The notes: a model not told the origin generated them from the sequence alone. DNA of 47,303 nucleotides from Bacillota bacterium (GCA_021846505.1 JAJZWV010000024.1:1-47303), one strand, 5' to 3'; shown: positions 1 through 8,410, counted from the first letter of the stretch. A program made the numbers and translations.

Positions 1-40
1 GGCGCGGTATGATGCCCTAAGACTCACACACAAGCGGGGG

Positions 41-445
41 ATGGGGGGCATCGGTGTGATTCGTGTGTTGGTGGCCAAGCCTGGCTTGGATGGGCATGAC
101 CGGGGCGCTAAGGTGATTGCGCGGGCGCTCCGCGATGCCGGCATGGAGGTGGTGTATACCGGACTGCACCAGACACCGGAGCAGGTGGCCGAGGCGGCGC
201 TGCAGGAGGATGTGCAGGTGGTGGCGCTGTCCATCCTATCGGGAGCGCACCCCACGCTGGTGCCGAAGATTGCCGGGCTCTTGAAGCAGAATGGGCAGGG
301 CGATGTGCTGCTGCTCCTGGGGGGCATCGTGCCGGAGCAGGATGTGGAGGGCATGCTGGCGGCCGGTGTGGCGCGGGTGTTTGGCCCGGGCACCGACACG
401 CGCGACATCGTGCGGTATATCCAAGAGCGGGTGGCCGCCTCATGA
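41..445 (+). CDS. mcmA2: Methylmalonyl-CoA mutase, small B12-binding subunit/domain
   Basis: This is the cobalamin-binding component of methylmalonyl-CoA mutase, which interconverts methylmalonyl-CoA and succinyl-CoA. The B12 lower-ligand motif [11 protein letters not shown] lies at residues 16-26; its Asp-x-His-x-x-Gly core is intact. The GG loop (LLGGIVP) and the C-terminal FGPGTD motif of the flavodoxin-like fold are also present. At about 134 residues it matches stand-alone mutase C-terminal subunits that sit beside meaB. Two starts are possible: ATG at 41, or GTG at 56 preceded by a G-rich stretch. The frame is open from 41 back to the window edge, so fusion to a large mutase subunit upstream cannot be excluded. 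The stop overlaps the meaB start, indicating coupled translation. Confidence 0.88.
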   Translation: MGGIGVIRVLVAKPGLDGHDRGAKVIARALRDAGMEVVYTGLHQTPEQVAEAALQEDVQVVALSILSGAHPTLVPKIAGLLKQNGQGDVLLLLGGIVPEQDVEGMLAAGVARVFGPGTDTRDIVRYIQERVAAS

Positions 446-1407
446 CTGCGGCGCCCAGCTTAGTCGACGGCGTGCTGGCCCGCCAGCGGCGGGCCGTGTC
501 GCGGGCGCTCACGGTGGTGGAGCGGGGTGGCCCGGAGGCGGAGGTGCTGCTGCAGGCACTGCTGCCCCATGCGGGGCATGCCCACGTCGTCGGCGTCACG
601 GGCGCGCCGGGGGTGGGCAAGTCCACCCTGGTGGATGGCCTGGCGCTGGCGGCGAGGGCCGTGGGCCAAACCGCCGGCATCGTGGCGGTGGATCCGTCCA
701 GCCCGTTTTCCGGGGGTGCGATTTTGGGTGACCGCATCCGGATGCAAGATGCCACGATGGATCCGGGGGTGTTCATGCGGAGCCTGGCCAGCCGCGGCCA
801 GACTGGCGGACTGTCGCGCGCCACCGCCGCGTCGCTCACGGTGATGGACGCGGCTGGCTTTGACTGGGTCCTCATCGAGACAGTGGGGGCCGGCCAGAGT
901 GAGATTGAAGTCATGGCGCTGGCCGAATCGGTCATGGTGGTGCTGGCTCCTGGACTGGGCGACGACATACAGGCCATCAAGGCCGGGATTTTGGAAATTG
1001 CCGATGTGTTCGTGGTGAACAAGGCGGACCGTCCCGGGGCTGACGCAAGCGTGCGGGAGCTGCGCGCCATGCTGCGCCTGGCGGCCGAGGCGCCACCGTG
1101 GGTGCCGCCGATCCTCACGACCGTGGCGGCGGAGCGGCGCGGCTTGGATCAAGTGCTGGCCGAGCTCAACCGCCACCGGGCCTTCCTGGACGAAACCGGG
1201 CGGCGCGCCGATCGCCGCACCTACCAGGTGGAGACGCTGGTGCGCCAGGCGGTGTGGGATGCGGTGGCGCGGCGCCTGGCGGCCGCGCGGCAGGATCCCC
1301 GCTGGGCCGAGGCCCTGACCGCCGTGGCCGCCGGGACGCGCGATGCCGGCGGACTGGCCGACCAGGTGCTGCGCGGCGCAGGAGGCGTGGCCGATGGAAT
1401 TCACTGA
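442..1407 (+). CDS. meaB: MeaB/ArgK-type GTPase, methylmalonyl-CoA mutase chaperone
   Basis: This G3E-family GTPase is known to gate B12 cofactor loading and to protect methylmalonyl-CoA mutase. Visible motifs are the Walker A sequence GAPGVGKS (residues 54-61), the family stretch [18 protein letters not shown] (84-101), the switch ETVGAGQSE (about 146-154) and the base-recognition NKAD (193-196). The length of 321 aa is normal. The ATG at 442 overlaps the stop of the B12-subunit gene (ATGA), and the 3' end overlaps the acyl-CoA dehydrogenase start by 14 bases. Together with its neighbours this points to a propionate, branched-chain or odd-chain acyl-CoA route, which is inferred from context. 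Confidence 0.95.
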   Translation: MTAAPSLVDGVLARQRRAVSRALTVVERGGPEAEVLLQALLPHAGHAHVVGVTGAPGVGKSTLVDGLALAARAVGQTAGIVAVDPSSPFSGGAILGDRIRMQDATMDPGVFMRSLASRGQTGGLSRATAASLTVMDAAGFDWVLIETVGAGQSEIEVMALAESVMVVLAPGLGDDIQAIKAGILEIADVFVVNKADRPGADASVRELRAMLRLAAEAPPWVPPILTTVAAERRGLDQVLAELNRHRAFLDETGRRADRRTYQVETLVRQAVWDAVARRLAAARQDPRWAEALTAVAAGTRDAGGLADQVLRGAGGVADGIH

Positions 1408-2554
1408 GGACGAGCAGGGGATTGCCCATGCCGTCCGCCAGCTGGTGGCGGCCGCCATTGCTCCGGAGAGTGATCAAAACGACCGCGATCGGGTGTACCC
1501 GCGCGCCAACCTGGCGGCACTGGGGGAACACGGCTATCTCGGCATGACGGTGCCCACCTCTGACGGTGGCGGCGGCACCACCTACTTGGCTCAGACGCTG
1601 GTGGTGGAGGCCGTCGCCTACGGAGATCCCGCAACGGCGGTGGTGTACGAAGTGCACAACTCTCTGCATTTGGAGGCGATTTATCGATACGGCACCGAAG
1701 AGCAAAAGCACCGGTGGCTGCCGGACCTCATTGCCGGACGCCAAATCGGGGCGTTTGCGCTGACGGAGCCGGATGCCGGGTCCAATGCGGCCGCACTGTC
1801 CACGGTCGCGGAGCGCGTGGAGGGCGGCTATCGGCTGCGGGGCGGCAAAGTTTTCATTACTGGGGCGGGCGAGGCCGACCGGTACCTGGTGTTTGCCCGC
1901 GTCCCGGGCACCGCCGGGCGTGAGGGGATTACCGCGTTTGTTGTGGACAAGGCGGCGCCGGGCTTGAGCTTCGGGCGAGCTGAGGAAAAGATGGGCCTGC
2001 ACGCGGCACGGACCGGCGCTATTCTGCTGGACGGGGTGGCGGTCCCCACGGCCGACCGCTTGGGTGCGGAAGGCGCCGGCTATGAGATGGCGCTCCGCCT
2101 GCTGGAGGGAGGCCGTATTGGCATTGCGGCGCAGGCACTGGGCATGCTGGGCCGCGCTCTGGATCTGTCGCTGACCTACGCGCGCACCCGCAAGCAATTT
2201 GGGCAGCCGATTGGACGGTTCGAGGCGGTGCAGTTCAAGCTGGCCGATATGGCCACCGACCTCCACGCCGGGCGCCTGTTGACATACGACGCGGCCCGCG
2301 TGCGGGAGGATGCCCAGCGCGGGCGGATGGCGGCCGCGATGGCCAAGCTGTTTTGCTCGGAGGCGGCGGTGCGCCACTGCCTGGCGGCGATTCAGGTGCA
2401 TGGCGGCTACGGCTACATGCGGGAGTACCAGGTCGAGCGGCTCCTGCGGGACGCGAAAGTGACCGAGATTTATGAAGGCACCTCGGAAATCATGCGCCTC
2501 GTCATTGGCAGCCAGCTGCTGCGCAGCGATGCCGCCACCCGGCTGGAGTCCTGA
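1394..2554 (+). CDS. Acyl-CoA dehydrogenase
   Basis: This FAD enzyme introduces the alpha-beta double bond into an acyl-CoA and passes electrons to electron-transfer flavoprotein. The 386-aa protein has the usual three parts: an N-terminal helical domain, a middle beta domain with FALTEPDAGSN and KVFITGAGEAD, and a C-terminal helical domain with RKQFGQPIGRFEAVQFKLAD. The catalytic glutamate is in IYEGTSEIMR (about E361). The chosen ATG at 1394 gives MEFTEDEQ, a typical family N-terminus; an upstream in-frame ATG at 1343 would only lengthen the overlap with meaB. Substrate chain length cannot be read from sequence. Next to mutase genes, a short or branched acyl-CoA is a reasonable inference. 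Confidence 0.93.
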   Translation: MEFTEDEQGIAHAVRQLVAAAIAPESDQNDRDRVYPRANLAALGEHGYLGMTVPTSDGGGGTTYLAQTLVVEAVAYGDPATAVVYEVHNSLHLEAIYRYGTEEQKHRWLPDLIAGRQIGAFALTEPDAGSNAAALSTVAERVEGGYRLRGGKVFITGAGEADRYLVFARVPGTAGREGITAFVVDKAAPGLSFGRAEEKMGLHAARTGAILLDGVAVPTADRLGAEGAGYEMALRLLEGGRIGIAAQALGMLGRALDLSLTYARTRKQFGQPIGRFEAVQFKLADMATDLHAGRLLTYDAARVREDAQRGRMAAAMAKLFCSEAAVRHCLAAIQVHGGYGYMREYQVERLLRDAKVTEIYEGTSEIMRLVIGSQLLRSDAATRLES

Positions 2555-2559
2555 CGGCG

Positions 2560-3351
2560 ATGGCCGAGCCTATTCGCGTGGCATTGGCGGGTGCCACCGG
2601 CCGTACCGGCAGTGCGGTGGGGCGGGCGATCCTGGCAGCGGACGACCTGTTGCTGGTGGCCGCGCTGGCCAAGACGCACGTGGGCCAGCACTTGGGTGCG
2701 CTGTGGGGTGAAGAGGCGGTGGACCTGACGGTGATGGCCACCGTGGGGGACGCGGCCACCCAGTATCCGACCGTGCTGGTGGATTTTACAGATCCCGAAT
2801 CGGCCTATCCCCGCCTGCTGGACGCGGTGGATCGCGGATGGTCCATCGTGGTGGGCACCACCGGATTTTCGCGAATCCAGCGCGAGGAACTGGCGCGGCG
2901 CACAGAGCGCCAAGGGGTGGCCGCCGCCCTGATTGCGAATTTTTCGGTGGGCGCGTGGCTCTCCGAGCGGATGGCGATGGAGGCGGCCAAATTTTTTCCG
3001 GATGCCGAGGTGGTGGAAGCTCACCATGCGGCCAAGCGAGACCGGCCGTCGGGGACGGCCCTGCGCATGGCCAGCTTGCTGGCCACGGCCACGCGCCGCG
3101 ACCCAGACTCCATCCCGGTGCACAGCGTGCGGCTGCCGGGCCTGGTGGCCCACCAGACGGTGATGTTTGGGGCGGCGGGCCAAGTGCTCACCATCCGCCA
3201 CGACGTGCATGACCGGAGCGCCTATGCGGCGGGCGTGCTCGCCGCCATTCGGCGGCTCCCGGCCCTAGCGGGGCGCATGGTGGAGAGCCTCGACGACCTG
3301 ATGCCGCCCGCTAATCCGCCGGGCGATGCTCGTCGGCCTCCCTCTGGATGA
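2560..3351 (+). CDS. dapB: 4-hydroxy-tetrahydrodipicolinate reductase
   Basis: DapB performs the NAD(P)H-dependent reduction in the diaminopimelate/lysine pathway, feeding cell wall, lysine and, in spore formers, dipicolinate synthesis. The nucleotide loop GATGRTG (residues 11-17) and the catalytic signature HHAAKRDRPSGTA (155-167, with H155/H156 and K159) are both present. The protein is 263 aa, a normal length. The ATG lies 5 bases after the acyl-CoA dehydrogenase stop, so the two are probably co-transcribed. The last residues (ANPPGDARRPPSG) look unconserved, and the 3' end overlaps the minus-strand small gene by about 40 bases. No other dap genes are in the window. Confidence 0.93.
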   Translation: MAEPIRVALAGATGRTGSAVGRAILAADDLLLVAALAKTHVGQHLGALWGEEAVDLTVMATVGDAATQYPTVLVDFTDPESAYPRLLDAVDRGWSIVVGTTGFSRIQREELARRTERQGVAAALIANFSVGAWLSERMAMEAAKFFPDAEVVEAHHAAKRDRPSGTALRMASLLATATRRDPDSIPVHSVRLPGLVAHQTVMFGAAGQVLTIRHDVHDRSAYAAGVLAAIRRLPALAGRMVESLDDLMPPANPPGDARRPPSG

Positions 3352-3502
3352 GGGAACGGAGGACCGCATGAAATTTCTGCACGGCCGGGCCATAGCGCGC
3401 AGGGCTGGGGGCGGCCGGAGCGGGCCCGCGCACCCGCACGGACAGCGCATCCAAAGCCTCGCGCGCATCAGGCACCAGCGGTGGTTTTCGGCGCTTGCTC
3501 AT
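3311..3502 (-). CDS. Small basic protein, possible divergent alpha/beta SASP
   Basis: This 63-aa basic ORF runs from ATG at 3502 to 3311 on the minus strand. The segment KPPLVPDAREALDAL (residues 6-20) resembles the LVPEAxxALDxLKYEIA block of alpha/beta-type small acid-soluble spore proteins, which coat spore DNA. The tail YGPAVQKFHAVLRSLIQREA could correspond to the second SASP block (GGxMVRRLIxxAE). The middle is proline/alanine-rich, and the germination-protease site is not recognisable. No strong ribosome-binding site is seen; upstream in-frame ATGs exist, but they run into the tRNA-Pro unit. The coding call is moderate and the SASP assignment is inference from short motif similarity. It ends antisense to the dapB 3' end. 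Confidence 0.45.
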   Translation of the reverse strand: MSKRRKPPLVPDAREALDALSVRVRGPAPAAPSPARYGPAVQKFHAVLRSLIQREADEHRPAD

Positions 3503-3550
3503 GGCACCAAGATGCCCTGAGCGGCCCATGCGCTTGCACATGCCCGGTAC

Positions 3551-3580
3551 AAAAGCGGACAGCCCAGGAGGCGGTCCGCT
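3551..3580 (-). terminator. Intrinsic terminator of the tRNA-Pro gene
   Basis: On the minus strand, AGCGGAC (3580-3574) pairs with GTCCGCT (3560-3554). The second arm runs into TTTT (3554-3551), which is a textbook rho-independent terminator. It begins only 6 bases after the tRNA CCA end. Confidence 0.8.
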
Positions 3581-3585
3581 GCATA

Positions 3586-3662
3586 TGGTCGGAGAGACAG
3601 GATTCGAACCTGCGACCTCCTGCTCCCGAAGCAGGCGCGCTACCAAGCTGCGCTACTCCCCG
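3586..3662 (-). tRNA. tRNA-Pro (anticodon CGG)
   Basis: The minus-strand cloverleaf is complete. The acceptor stem CGGGGAG pairs with CTCTCCG, with a G-U at the fourth pair. The D arm is AGCGCAGCTTGGTAGCGC, and the anticodon stem CCTGC/GCAGG encloses TTCGGGA, giving anticodon CGG. The T arm contains GGTTCGAATCC. The 3' CCA is encoded (3588-3586). The gene has its own promoter and terminator, so it forms a monocistronic unit. Confidence 0.96.
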
Positions 3663-3673
3663 ATGTCCTCGCA

Positions 3674-3702
3674 ATTATAGCGCCCAGTGCGACGGCGTGC
3701 AA
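3674..3702 (-). promoter_or_regulatory. SigA-type promoter of tRNA-Pro
   Basis: Reading the minus strand there is a perfect -10 TATAAT (3679-3674). A -35-like TTGCAC (3702-3697) lies 17 bases upstream. The predicted start at about 3667 is 5 bases before the tRNA 5' end. Confidence 0.7.
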
Positions 3703-4070
3703 TGGGGTCGCGCGTGCATGTGCACCAAGGTGTGGCCGCGGGCGGGGCTTGCTGCCGAGGCTTTCCAGGCGGCACGGCCGCGAAAACGCCATGCAGCAAA
3801 AACAAGAAGCTCATGCGGCCCGCGGCCTCATGCGGTTGGGGGCGCGGCCCGCCGAAGGGGCCTCGTTGGAATGAATCGAGCGCGCCGAGGGCCGGGTCGC
3901 CTGTCAAGGCACCGGCGGCGATCCTGCTGACCGTGCGCCGTCGCACTGGTGGCACAGGTTTGCGCGGGGCTCTATGATGGGGCTAGCGCGGCAGCGCGCT
4001 CGGGGGCGCCCGAACTTCTTTCGCGGAGTGCGCCCCCAGGGGACAACACAATCAGAAAGAAGGCGGTCAC
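3703..4070. other. Intergenic region with leader hairpin before the crotonase gene
   Basis: No convincing gene is seen in this 368-base gap. Near its right end, TATGAT at 3973-3978 could be a -10 element, but no good -35 accompanies it. A perfect 8-bp stem GGGGGCGC/GCGCCCCC (4002-4009 with 4030-4037, 20-base loop) would lie in the 5' leader of the downstream crotonase gene. There is no T-tract, so a terminator is unlikely. A purine-rich ribosome-binding stretch (AAGGCGG) precedes the ATG at 4071. Confidence 0.4.
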
Positions 4071-4862
4071 ATGCCCGATGGATGGTCGGACTCCCTGGTG
4101 CTCCGCGATGACCAGTTTGCCCAGGAGCACATCGTGCGCCTGACTCTGAACCACGCCGCCAAGCGCAACGCGCTGTCGGCAGCCATGCTCCGCGCGCTGG
4201 CGGAGGCGCTGGCCGCGGTGGCCGCGAGTGACGCCCGTGTGGTGATTGTCCGGGCGGCCGGCCCGGTGTTCAGCGCCGGCCACGACCTTCGGGAAATTTT
4301 GCACGGCACGGAGGCGGAGGTGGCCGCCGTGTTTCAGGAGTGCGAGGGCGCGATGGCGGCCATTCGGGAGGCGCCGCAGGTGGTAGTGGCGGAGGTGGCG
4401 GGGCTGGCCACGGCGGCGGGCTGCCAGCTCGTGGCCACGTGCGATCTCGCGGTGGCGGCGCGGTCCGCCCAGTTTGCCACCCCGGGCGTGCACATCGGCT
4501 ATTTCTGTGTGAGTCCCGGCACGGCGCTGTCGCGCAACGTCGGGGTCAAGGCGGCGGCGGCCATGCTGTTTACGGGTGACCCCGTGAATGCGGAGGAGGC
4601 GCGGGAGGCGGGCTTAGTGAACCGCGTGGTGGACCCGGACACCCTGGCGGAGGAAACGCTGGAGCTGGCACGACGGATCGCGCGCTTCAGCCGGCATGTG
4701 CTGGCCCACGGCAAGCGGCACTTTTACGCCCAGCTGGACCGGCCGGCGGGCGAAGCGCTCGCCTACGCCAGCCGGGTGATGGTGGAGCAGCGGGCCATGC
4801 CCGATGCCCAGGAGGGCATGGCGGCGTTCCTGGCGAAGCGGGCCCCCGTCTGGCAGCCGTAA
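4071..4862 (+). CDS. Enoyl-CoA hydratase/isomerase family protein, ECHDC3-like
   Basis: This 263-aa crotonase-superfamily protein should bind an acyl-CoA thioester. The oxyanion-hole segments are SAGHDL (68-73) and GLATAAG (111-117). The sequence around 136-160 (ATPGVHIGYFCVSPG, then LSRNVGVKAAAAMLFTG) and the end (QEGMAAFLAKRAPVW) match the ECHDC3 subgroup better than true enoyl-CoA hydratases. The two positions that carry catalytic glutamates in rat crotonase appear substituted (AGCQL in place of the GGCEL-type motif; no acidic residue in the TPGVHIG segment). Hydratase activity is therefore doubtful, and the true reaction is unknown. The gene appears to be a single-gene unit. Confidence 0.85.
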   Translation: MPDGWSDSLVLRDDQFAQEHIVRLTLNHAAKRNALSAAMLRALAEALAAVAASDARVVIVRAAGPVFSAGHDLREILHGTEAEVAAVFQECEGAMAAIREAPQVVVAEVAGLATAAGCQLVATCDLAVAARSAQFATPGVHIGYFCVSPGTALSRNVGVKAAAAMLFTGDPVNAEEAREAGLVNRVVDPDTLAEETLELARRIARFSRHVLAHGKRHFYAQLDRPAGEALAYASRVMVEQRAMPDAQEGMAAFLAKRAPVWQP

Positions 4863-5134
4863 GCGAAACTCCGACACAATATTGATTCCTGCCCCCGAAT
4901 TTTTATCCGCGGGCCGTTTCAAAAATTCTGGACGCGTGCTATGCTTAGCGGGGGTGCGCCGTGGAGGCCGCCCGTCCTACCCCGCCTCGTTACCGGCAGG
5001 ACGATCCGACTCTGAATGTGGTATTTTCCCTCTCCTGAGAAGAGGGGGCTTTGCCGTACGGATTTGGGCACCTGGAGTTACATTGGTTTTTACGGCCGCG
5101 GCGAGCGGCCGCGGACCGCAACGGAGGTGAAGGC
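4863..5134 (+). promoter_or_regulatory. Leader/promoter region of the peptide-binding protein gene
   Basis: This 272-base gap is locally AT-richer than its surroundings. A promoter-like pair is present near 4916-4945: TTTCAA, 17 bases, TATGCT, with a weak -35. The leader then holds a small perfect hairpin CCCTCT/AGAGGG (5028-5033 with 5041-5046). A strong ribosome-binding site GGAGGTGA follows just before the GTG at 5135. No riboswitch or T-box could be recognised. Confidence 0.35.
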
Positions 5135-6904
5135 GTGCGCGCGAAATTGGGTTCTCGGTGGGTCAGGTGGGGCATGTTGGCGATCGGGTCGGTGGGATTG
5201 GTGCTGGCGGGCTGCGGAAGCTCCCCCACCCCAACCGCCGCTACCGTGAAAAGCGTCACGCTGGTGGGGGGTGTCGCCACGGAGCCCACATGGTGGTTTC
5301 CGGTGGACCCGGTGTCGTTCAACTCCACATCCAACGACGTGAGCGGCCTGATGTGGAAGGGCCTGTTTCACATTTCCAAAAACGACACCATCAACTACAG
5401 TCGGTCCATTGCGTCCAGCATCACGCCCAGCAAGCACGACACCGTCTTTACGATAAAATTTAATCCCAAGTGGCATTGGTCCAACGGCACGCCGGTGACG
5501 GCGTACGACAGCGCCTTCACGTGGCAAATCTACAAGGCGTCCAGCGTTTCATCGGCGCCGTGGGAAAACAGCAGCGTAGGAGGTACCAGCTTTGACCGCA
5601 TCCAGTCGGTAGTGGCCAAGAACGCCAGCACGCTGGTGGTGACCATCACGAAGCCGTCCAACCCCGTGTGGGTGGAGCTCAATGTGCTGAATTACCCCAC
5701 CCCGGTGCCGGTGAAAATCTGGAATCACTACCCCGACCCCTCGAATCCGAACCTGGTCAACCCTGCCGACATGACCAAGGAGCTGAAGTGGCTGCTGAAG
5801 GTGGGCCGCAAGCCCTTGGCGCCTCAGTTCCGCGTGGTGGACGGGCCTTACGGGGTCAGCAAGTTTGTCAATGACAACTACTGGGTCATGACTGCCAACC
5901 CCAAATATGACGGGCACAAGCCTGCCATCAAGACGCTGGTGTACCAGTATGAGACGTCGTCCGTGCGGGTGTATGTGGGCCTGAAGAGCGGGCTGTTGGC
6001 GGAGGCGGCGCTGCCGTCCGCTTACACGGCGGATGCCAAGAGCCTAAAGGGCTATCGCGCCGCCAACGCGGGCTACGTCATCAGCTACAACTTGCTGCAG
6101 CCCAACTTCCACAGCAACGCACCGGTGATTGGCGGGCTGTTCAACAAGCTGTACTTCCGCCAGGCGATGCAGATGGGCATCAATCAACCTCTGATTGCCA
6201 AGGATCTGTACCACGGGTTTGCGACCCCGAGCTGCACGGTGGTGGCGCAGAAGCCCACCAATCCGTACTACGACAAAAACGTGCACTGCTACCCGTACAA
6301 TCCTGCGGCAGGCAAGAAGTTATTGGAGCAGCACGGGTGGAAGCCCAACAGCAGTGGCGTGATGACCCGCAACGGCGTCACCCTGAAGTTCACCTTCCTG
6401 GTGATGTCGGGCTCCACCACGGACACCAACATCGTCCAGTACCTGAAGCAGAGCTGGGCGAAAGAGGGCATTGACGTCACGCTGCAGCAGCAGCCGTTCT
6501 CGCAGCTTATCAACCTCATCACCAACCCGGCCAACACCGGCAAGTGGGATTTGGCCTGGTGGGGCGCTGGCTGGTACGAGGGCGAAGGCTATCCCAGCAC
6601 CAGCCTGTACCTCACGGGCGCCACCAACAACTTCGGCGGCTACTCCAGCAAAACCATGGATCACCTGGCCACCGCTGTGTACGCGCCCGGCACCGCAGCG
6701 CAGGCCCAGCAGCGGCTGAACGCGTACGAGGAGTACGCCGCAATCCACCTGCCGGTCCTGATGATGCCGGAGTATGTGGGCGTTGGGAGCCCGGCCCCGT
6801 ACCGGATTATCAAGAATGGCTTGCATGGGGTGTCGAAGTACCACTCCCCCGTCAACGGCGGCTCCGAGCCGTGGCGGTGGACGGTGACGTCGCCCTCGGT
6901 GTAG
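5135..6904 (+). CDS. ABC transporter substrate-binding lipoprotein, oligopeptide/dipeptide type
   Basis: This extracytoplasmic solute-binding protein of the DppA/OppA family (SBP_bac_5) is 589 aa. The GTG at 5135 has an excellent upstream GGAGGTGA and gives an N-terminus with a hydrophobic signal ending in the lipobox LAGC (Cys27), so it is a membrane-anchored lipoprotein. Family features include TAYDSAFTWQIYK, the RQAMQMGINQPLIAKDLYHG segment and the C-terminal lobe with PSTSLYLTG. Unusually, no permease or ATPase genes lie beside it, so it probably serves a transporter encoded elsewhere. The ligand (peptide, nickel or other) cannot be deduced. A very strong hairpin follows the stop. Confidence 0.92.
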   Translation: MRAKLGSRWVRWGMLAIGSVGLVLAGCGSSPTPTAATVKSVTLVGGVATEPTWWFPVDPVSFNSTSNDVSGLMWKGLFHISKNDTINYSRSIASSITPSKHDTVFTIKFNPKWHWSNGTPVTAYDSAFTWQIYKASSVSSAPWENSSVGGTSFDRIQSVVAKNASTLVVTITKPSNPVWVELNVLNYPTPVPVKIWNHYPDPSNPNLVNPADMTKELKWLLKVGRKPLAPQFRVVDGPYGVSKFVNDNYWVMTANPKYDGHKPAIKTLVYQYETSSVRVYVGLKSGLLAEAALPSAYTADAKSLKGYRAANAGYVISYNLLQPNFHSNAPVIGGLFNKLYFRQAMQMGINQPLIAKDLYHGFATPSCTVVAQKPTNPYYDKNVHCYPYNPAAGKKLLEQHGWKPNSSGVMTRNGVTLKFTFLVMSGSTTDTNIVQYLKQSWAKEGIDVTLQQQPFSQLINLITNPANTGKWDLAWWGAGWYEGEGYPSTSLYLTGATNNFGGYSSKTMDHLATAVYAPGTAAQAQQRLNAYEEYAAIHLPVLMMPEYVGVGSPAPYRIIKNGLHGVSKYHSPVNGGSEPWRWTVTSPSV

Positions 6905-6914
6905 GACCGCGGAT

Positions 6915-6953
6915 GGCAGGGCCGGGCTCGCTTACAGCGGGCCCGGCCCTGCC
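6915..6953 (+). terminator. Strong GC hairpin after the peptide-binding protein gene
   Basis: GGCAGGGCCGGGC (6915-6927) is perfectly complementary to 6941-6953. The stem extends to 17 pairs with one G-U, closing on a TTACA loop. It begins 11 bases after the stop codon. No U-tract follows, so it may act as a U-less terminator or as a 3' stabilising structure separating this gene from murT. Confidence 0.6.
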
Positions 6954-6993
6954 GTCGGCCACGGCGGCGCGGCGCATCCGGTACACTGGCCGC

Positions 6994-8382
6994 ATGACGG
7001 TCCTCAAGAGAGTGCAAGTGTGGACCGCGCGCCAGGTCGTGCGCCTGGCGGCGGCGGTGCTGCGGCGGCTGTCTCGCGGCGGCGGGACGCTGCCTGGCCG
7101 CCTGGGCCTTTGGCTGGCGCCCGGCCTGCTGAGCGCGCTGGCCGCGGGCATGCCCCGCGGCGTGGTGGTGGTGACCGGCACCAACGGCAAAACCACCAGC
7201 GCCCACCTGCTGCACGAGGTGCTGGCGGCGGCGGGCTGGGGCGTGGTGCGGAATCAAAGTGGAGCCAACTTGGCCAGTGGCTTGGCCACGGCGCTGGCGA
7301 CAGCGGGGCCGGCGGACGTGGCGGTGCTGGAGACGGACGAGGCGACCGTGCCGAACGTGGCGCCCTCGCTGCAGCCGAAGGTCATGGTGGTGTCCAATTT
7401 TTTTCGAGACCAGCTGGACCGCTACGGCGAGCTGTCCACAACCGTGGCGCACGTGCGGCGGGGGCTTAAGAGCTTGCCGACCCAAGGGGTTGCCGTGTTG
7501 AATGCGGACGACCCCAACGTCGCGGCCCTGGCCGGCGATGTGAGGAGTGCGGTGTTTTACGGACTTGCGGGAGAGGGCCGGCCCACAGTGGGGGACGGCG
7601 GCGCCGATGCGCGGCGCTGCCCCTCCTGCGGCGCCGCCCTCACGTATGACGCCCGCCAGTACGCCCACCTGGGCGCGTACCGCTGCCTGACCTGCGGCTT
7701 GGCGCGCCCGCCGCTGGATCTGGCGGTTTCCGTCGGCCGCCGGGCGGAGGGGCAAGAGCTGGCCCTGGACTGGCGGGGCGAGCGCTTCACCGTGCCGTTT
7801 GGGCTGCCGGGCACGTACAATGCCTACAACGCCGCGCTGGCGGCCGCAGCGGCGCTGGCCCTGGGGGTGGCGCCGGCGGCCGTCGCCGCAGGCCTGTCGC
7901 AGGCAGGCGCGTCGTTTGGCCGCATGGAGGCGCTCAGCTGGCGCGGCGCAGAGGTTCGGCTGGCACTGGTGAAAAACCCGGCGGGCTTCAATGAGGTGCT
8001 GGAGACGGTGGCCGAAGATCCCCGCCCCAAGGACTTAGTGATGCTGATCAACGACCGCTACGCCGACGGCCGCGACGTATCATGGCTTTGGGACGTTGAG
8101 TTTGAGCGGCTGGTGGCCCGCGCCGGCGTCGGCCGCATCTGGGTGGGTGGGACGCGAGGGCGCGATCTGGCCGTGCGCTTGAAGTATGCCGGGATCCCCT
8201 CCAACGGCGTGGAGGTGGTGCCCGGCCCGCCCGCAGCGGCCCTGAGCGCAGCCGTGGGGCCTGGGGATGAGGCGACAGCGGTGGGCCGGCGCCTTTATGT
8301 GCTGCCGACGTACACGGCGCTGCTGGCGGTTCGCGAGCGGCTGGCGGCAGAAGGGGTGGTGCGCCATTTCCGGGAAGGCTAA
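6994..8382 (+). CDS. murT: MurT-like Mur ligase, lipid II isoglutaminyl synthase subunit
   Basis: MurT is the Mur-ligase-type subunit that, with the amidotransferase GatD, amidates the D-glutamate of lipid II. The 462-aa product has the ATP loop TGTNGKTT (61-68) and the Mur-ligase middle domain (SNFFRDQLDRYGE). A four-cysteine zinc ribbon inserted in that domain (C209, C212, C231, C234) is a MurT hallmark, and the C-terminal domain (LVKNPAGFNEVLE) is of the DUF1727 type. The ATG at 6994 has no ribosome-binding site and lies 6 bases after a -10-like TACACT (6982-6987), so the mRNA could be leaderless. gatD, normally adjacent, is absent; selB follows instead. Confidence 0.9.
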   Translation: MTVLKRVQVWTARQVVRLAAAVLRRLSRGGGTLPGRLGLWLAPGLLSALAAGMPRGVVVVTGTNGKTTSAHLLHEVLAAAGWGVVRNQSGANLASGLATALATAGPADVAVLETDEATVPNVAPSLQPKVMVVSNFFRDQLDRYGELSTTVAHVRRGLKSLPTQGVAVLNADDPNVAALAGDVRSAVFYGLAGEGRPTVGDGGADARRCPSCGAALTYDARQYAHLGAYRCLTCGLARPPLDLAVSVGRRAEGQELALDWRGERFTVPFGLPGTYNAYNAALAAAAALALGVAPAAVAAGLSQAGASFGRMEALSWRGAEVRLALVKNPAGFNEVLETVAEDPRPKDLVMLINDRYADGRDVSWLWDVEFERLVARAGVGRIWVGGTRGRDLAVRLKYAGIPSNGVEVVPGPPAAALSAAVGPGDEATAVGRRLYVLPTYTALLAVRERLAAEGVVRHFREG

Positions 8383-8410
8383 TGCCAGGGGACTCGCCGC
8401 GGCCCCGCAT

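Noticed and set aside
108-1118. Long minus-strand open frame of 336 codons opposite meaB
   Set aside because: It mirrors the GC-rich codon bias of mcmA2 and meaB, has no motif or ribosome-binding site, and is low-complexity (Pro, Ala, Ser, Arg).
3503-3674. Minus-strand peptide reading EVAGSNPVSPT upstream of the SASP-like gene
   Set aside because: This is the well-known artefact of translating a tRNA gene; the region is tRNA-Pro.
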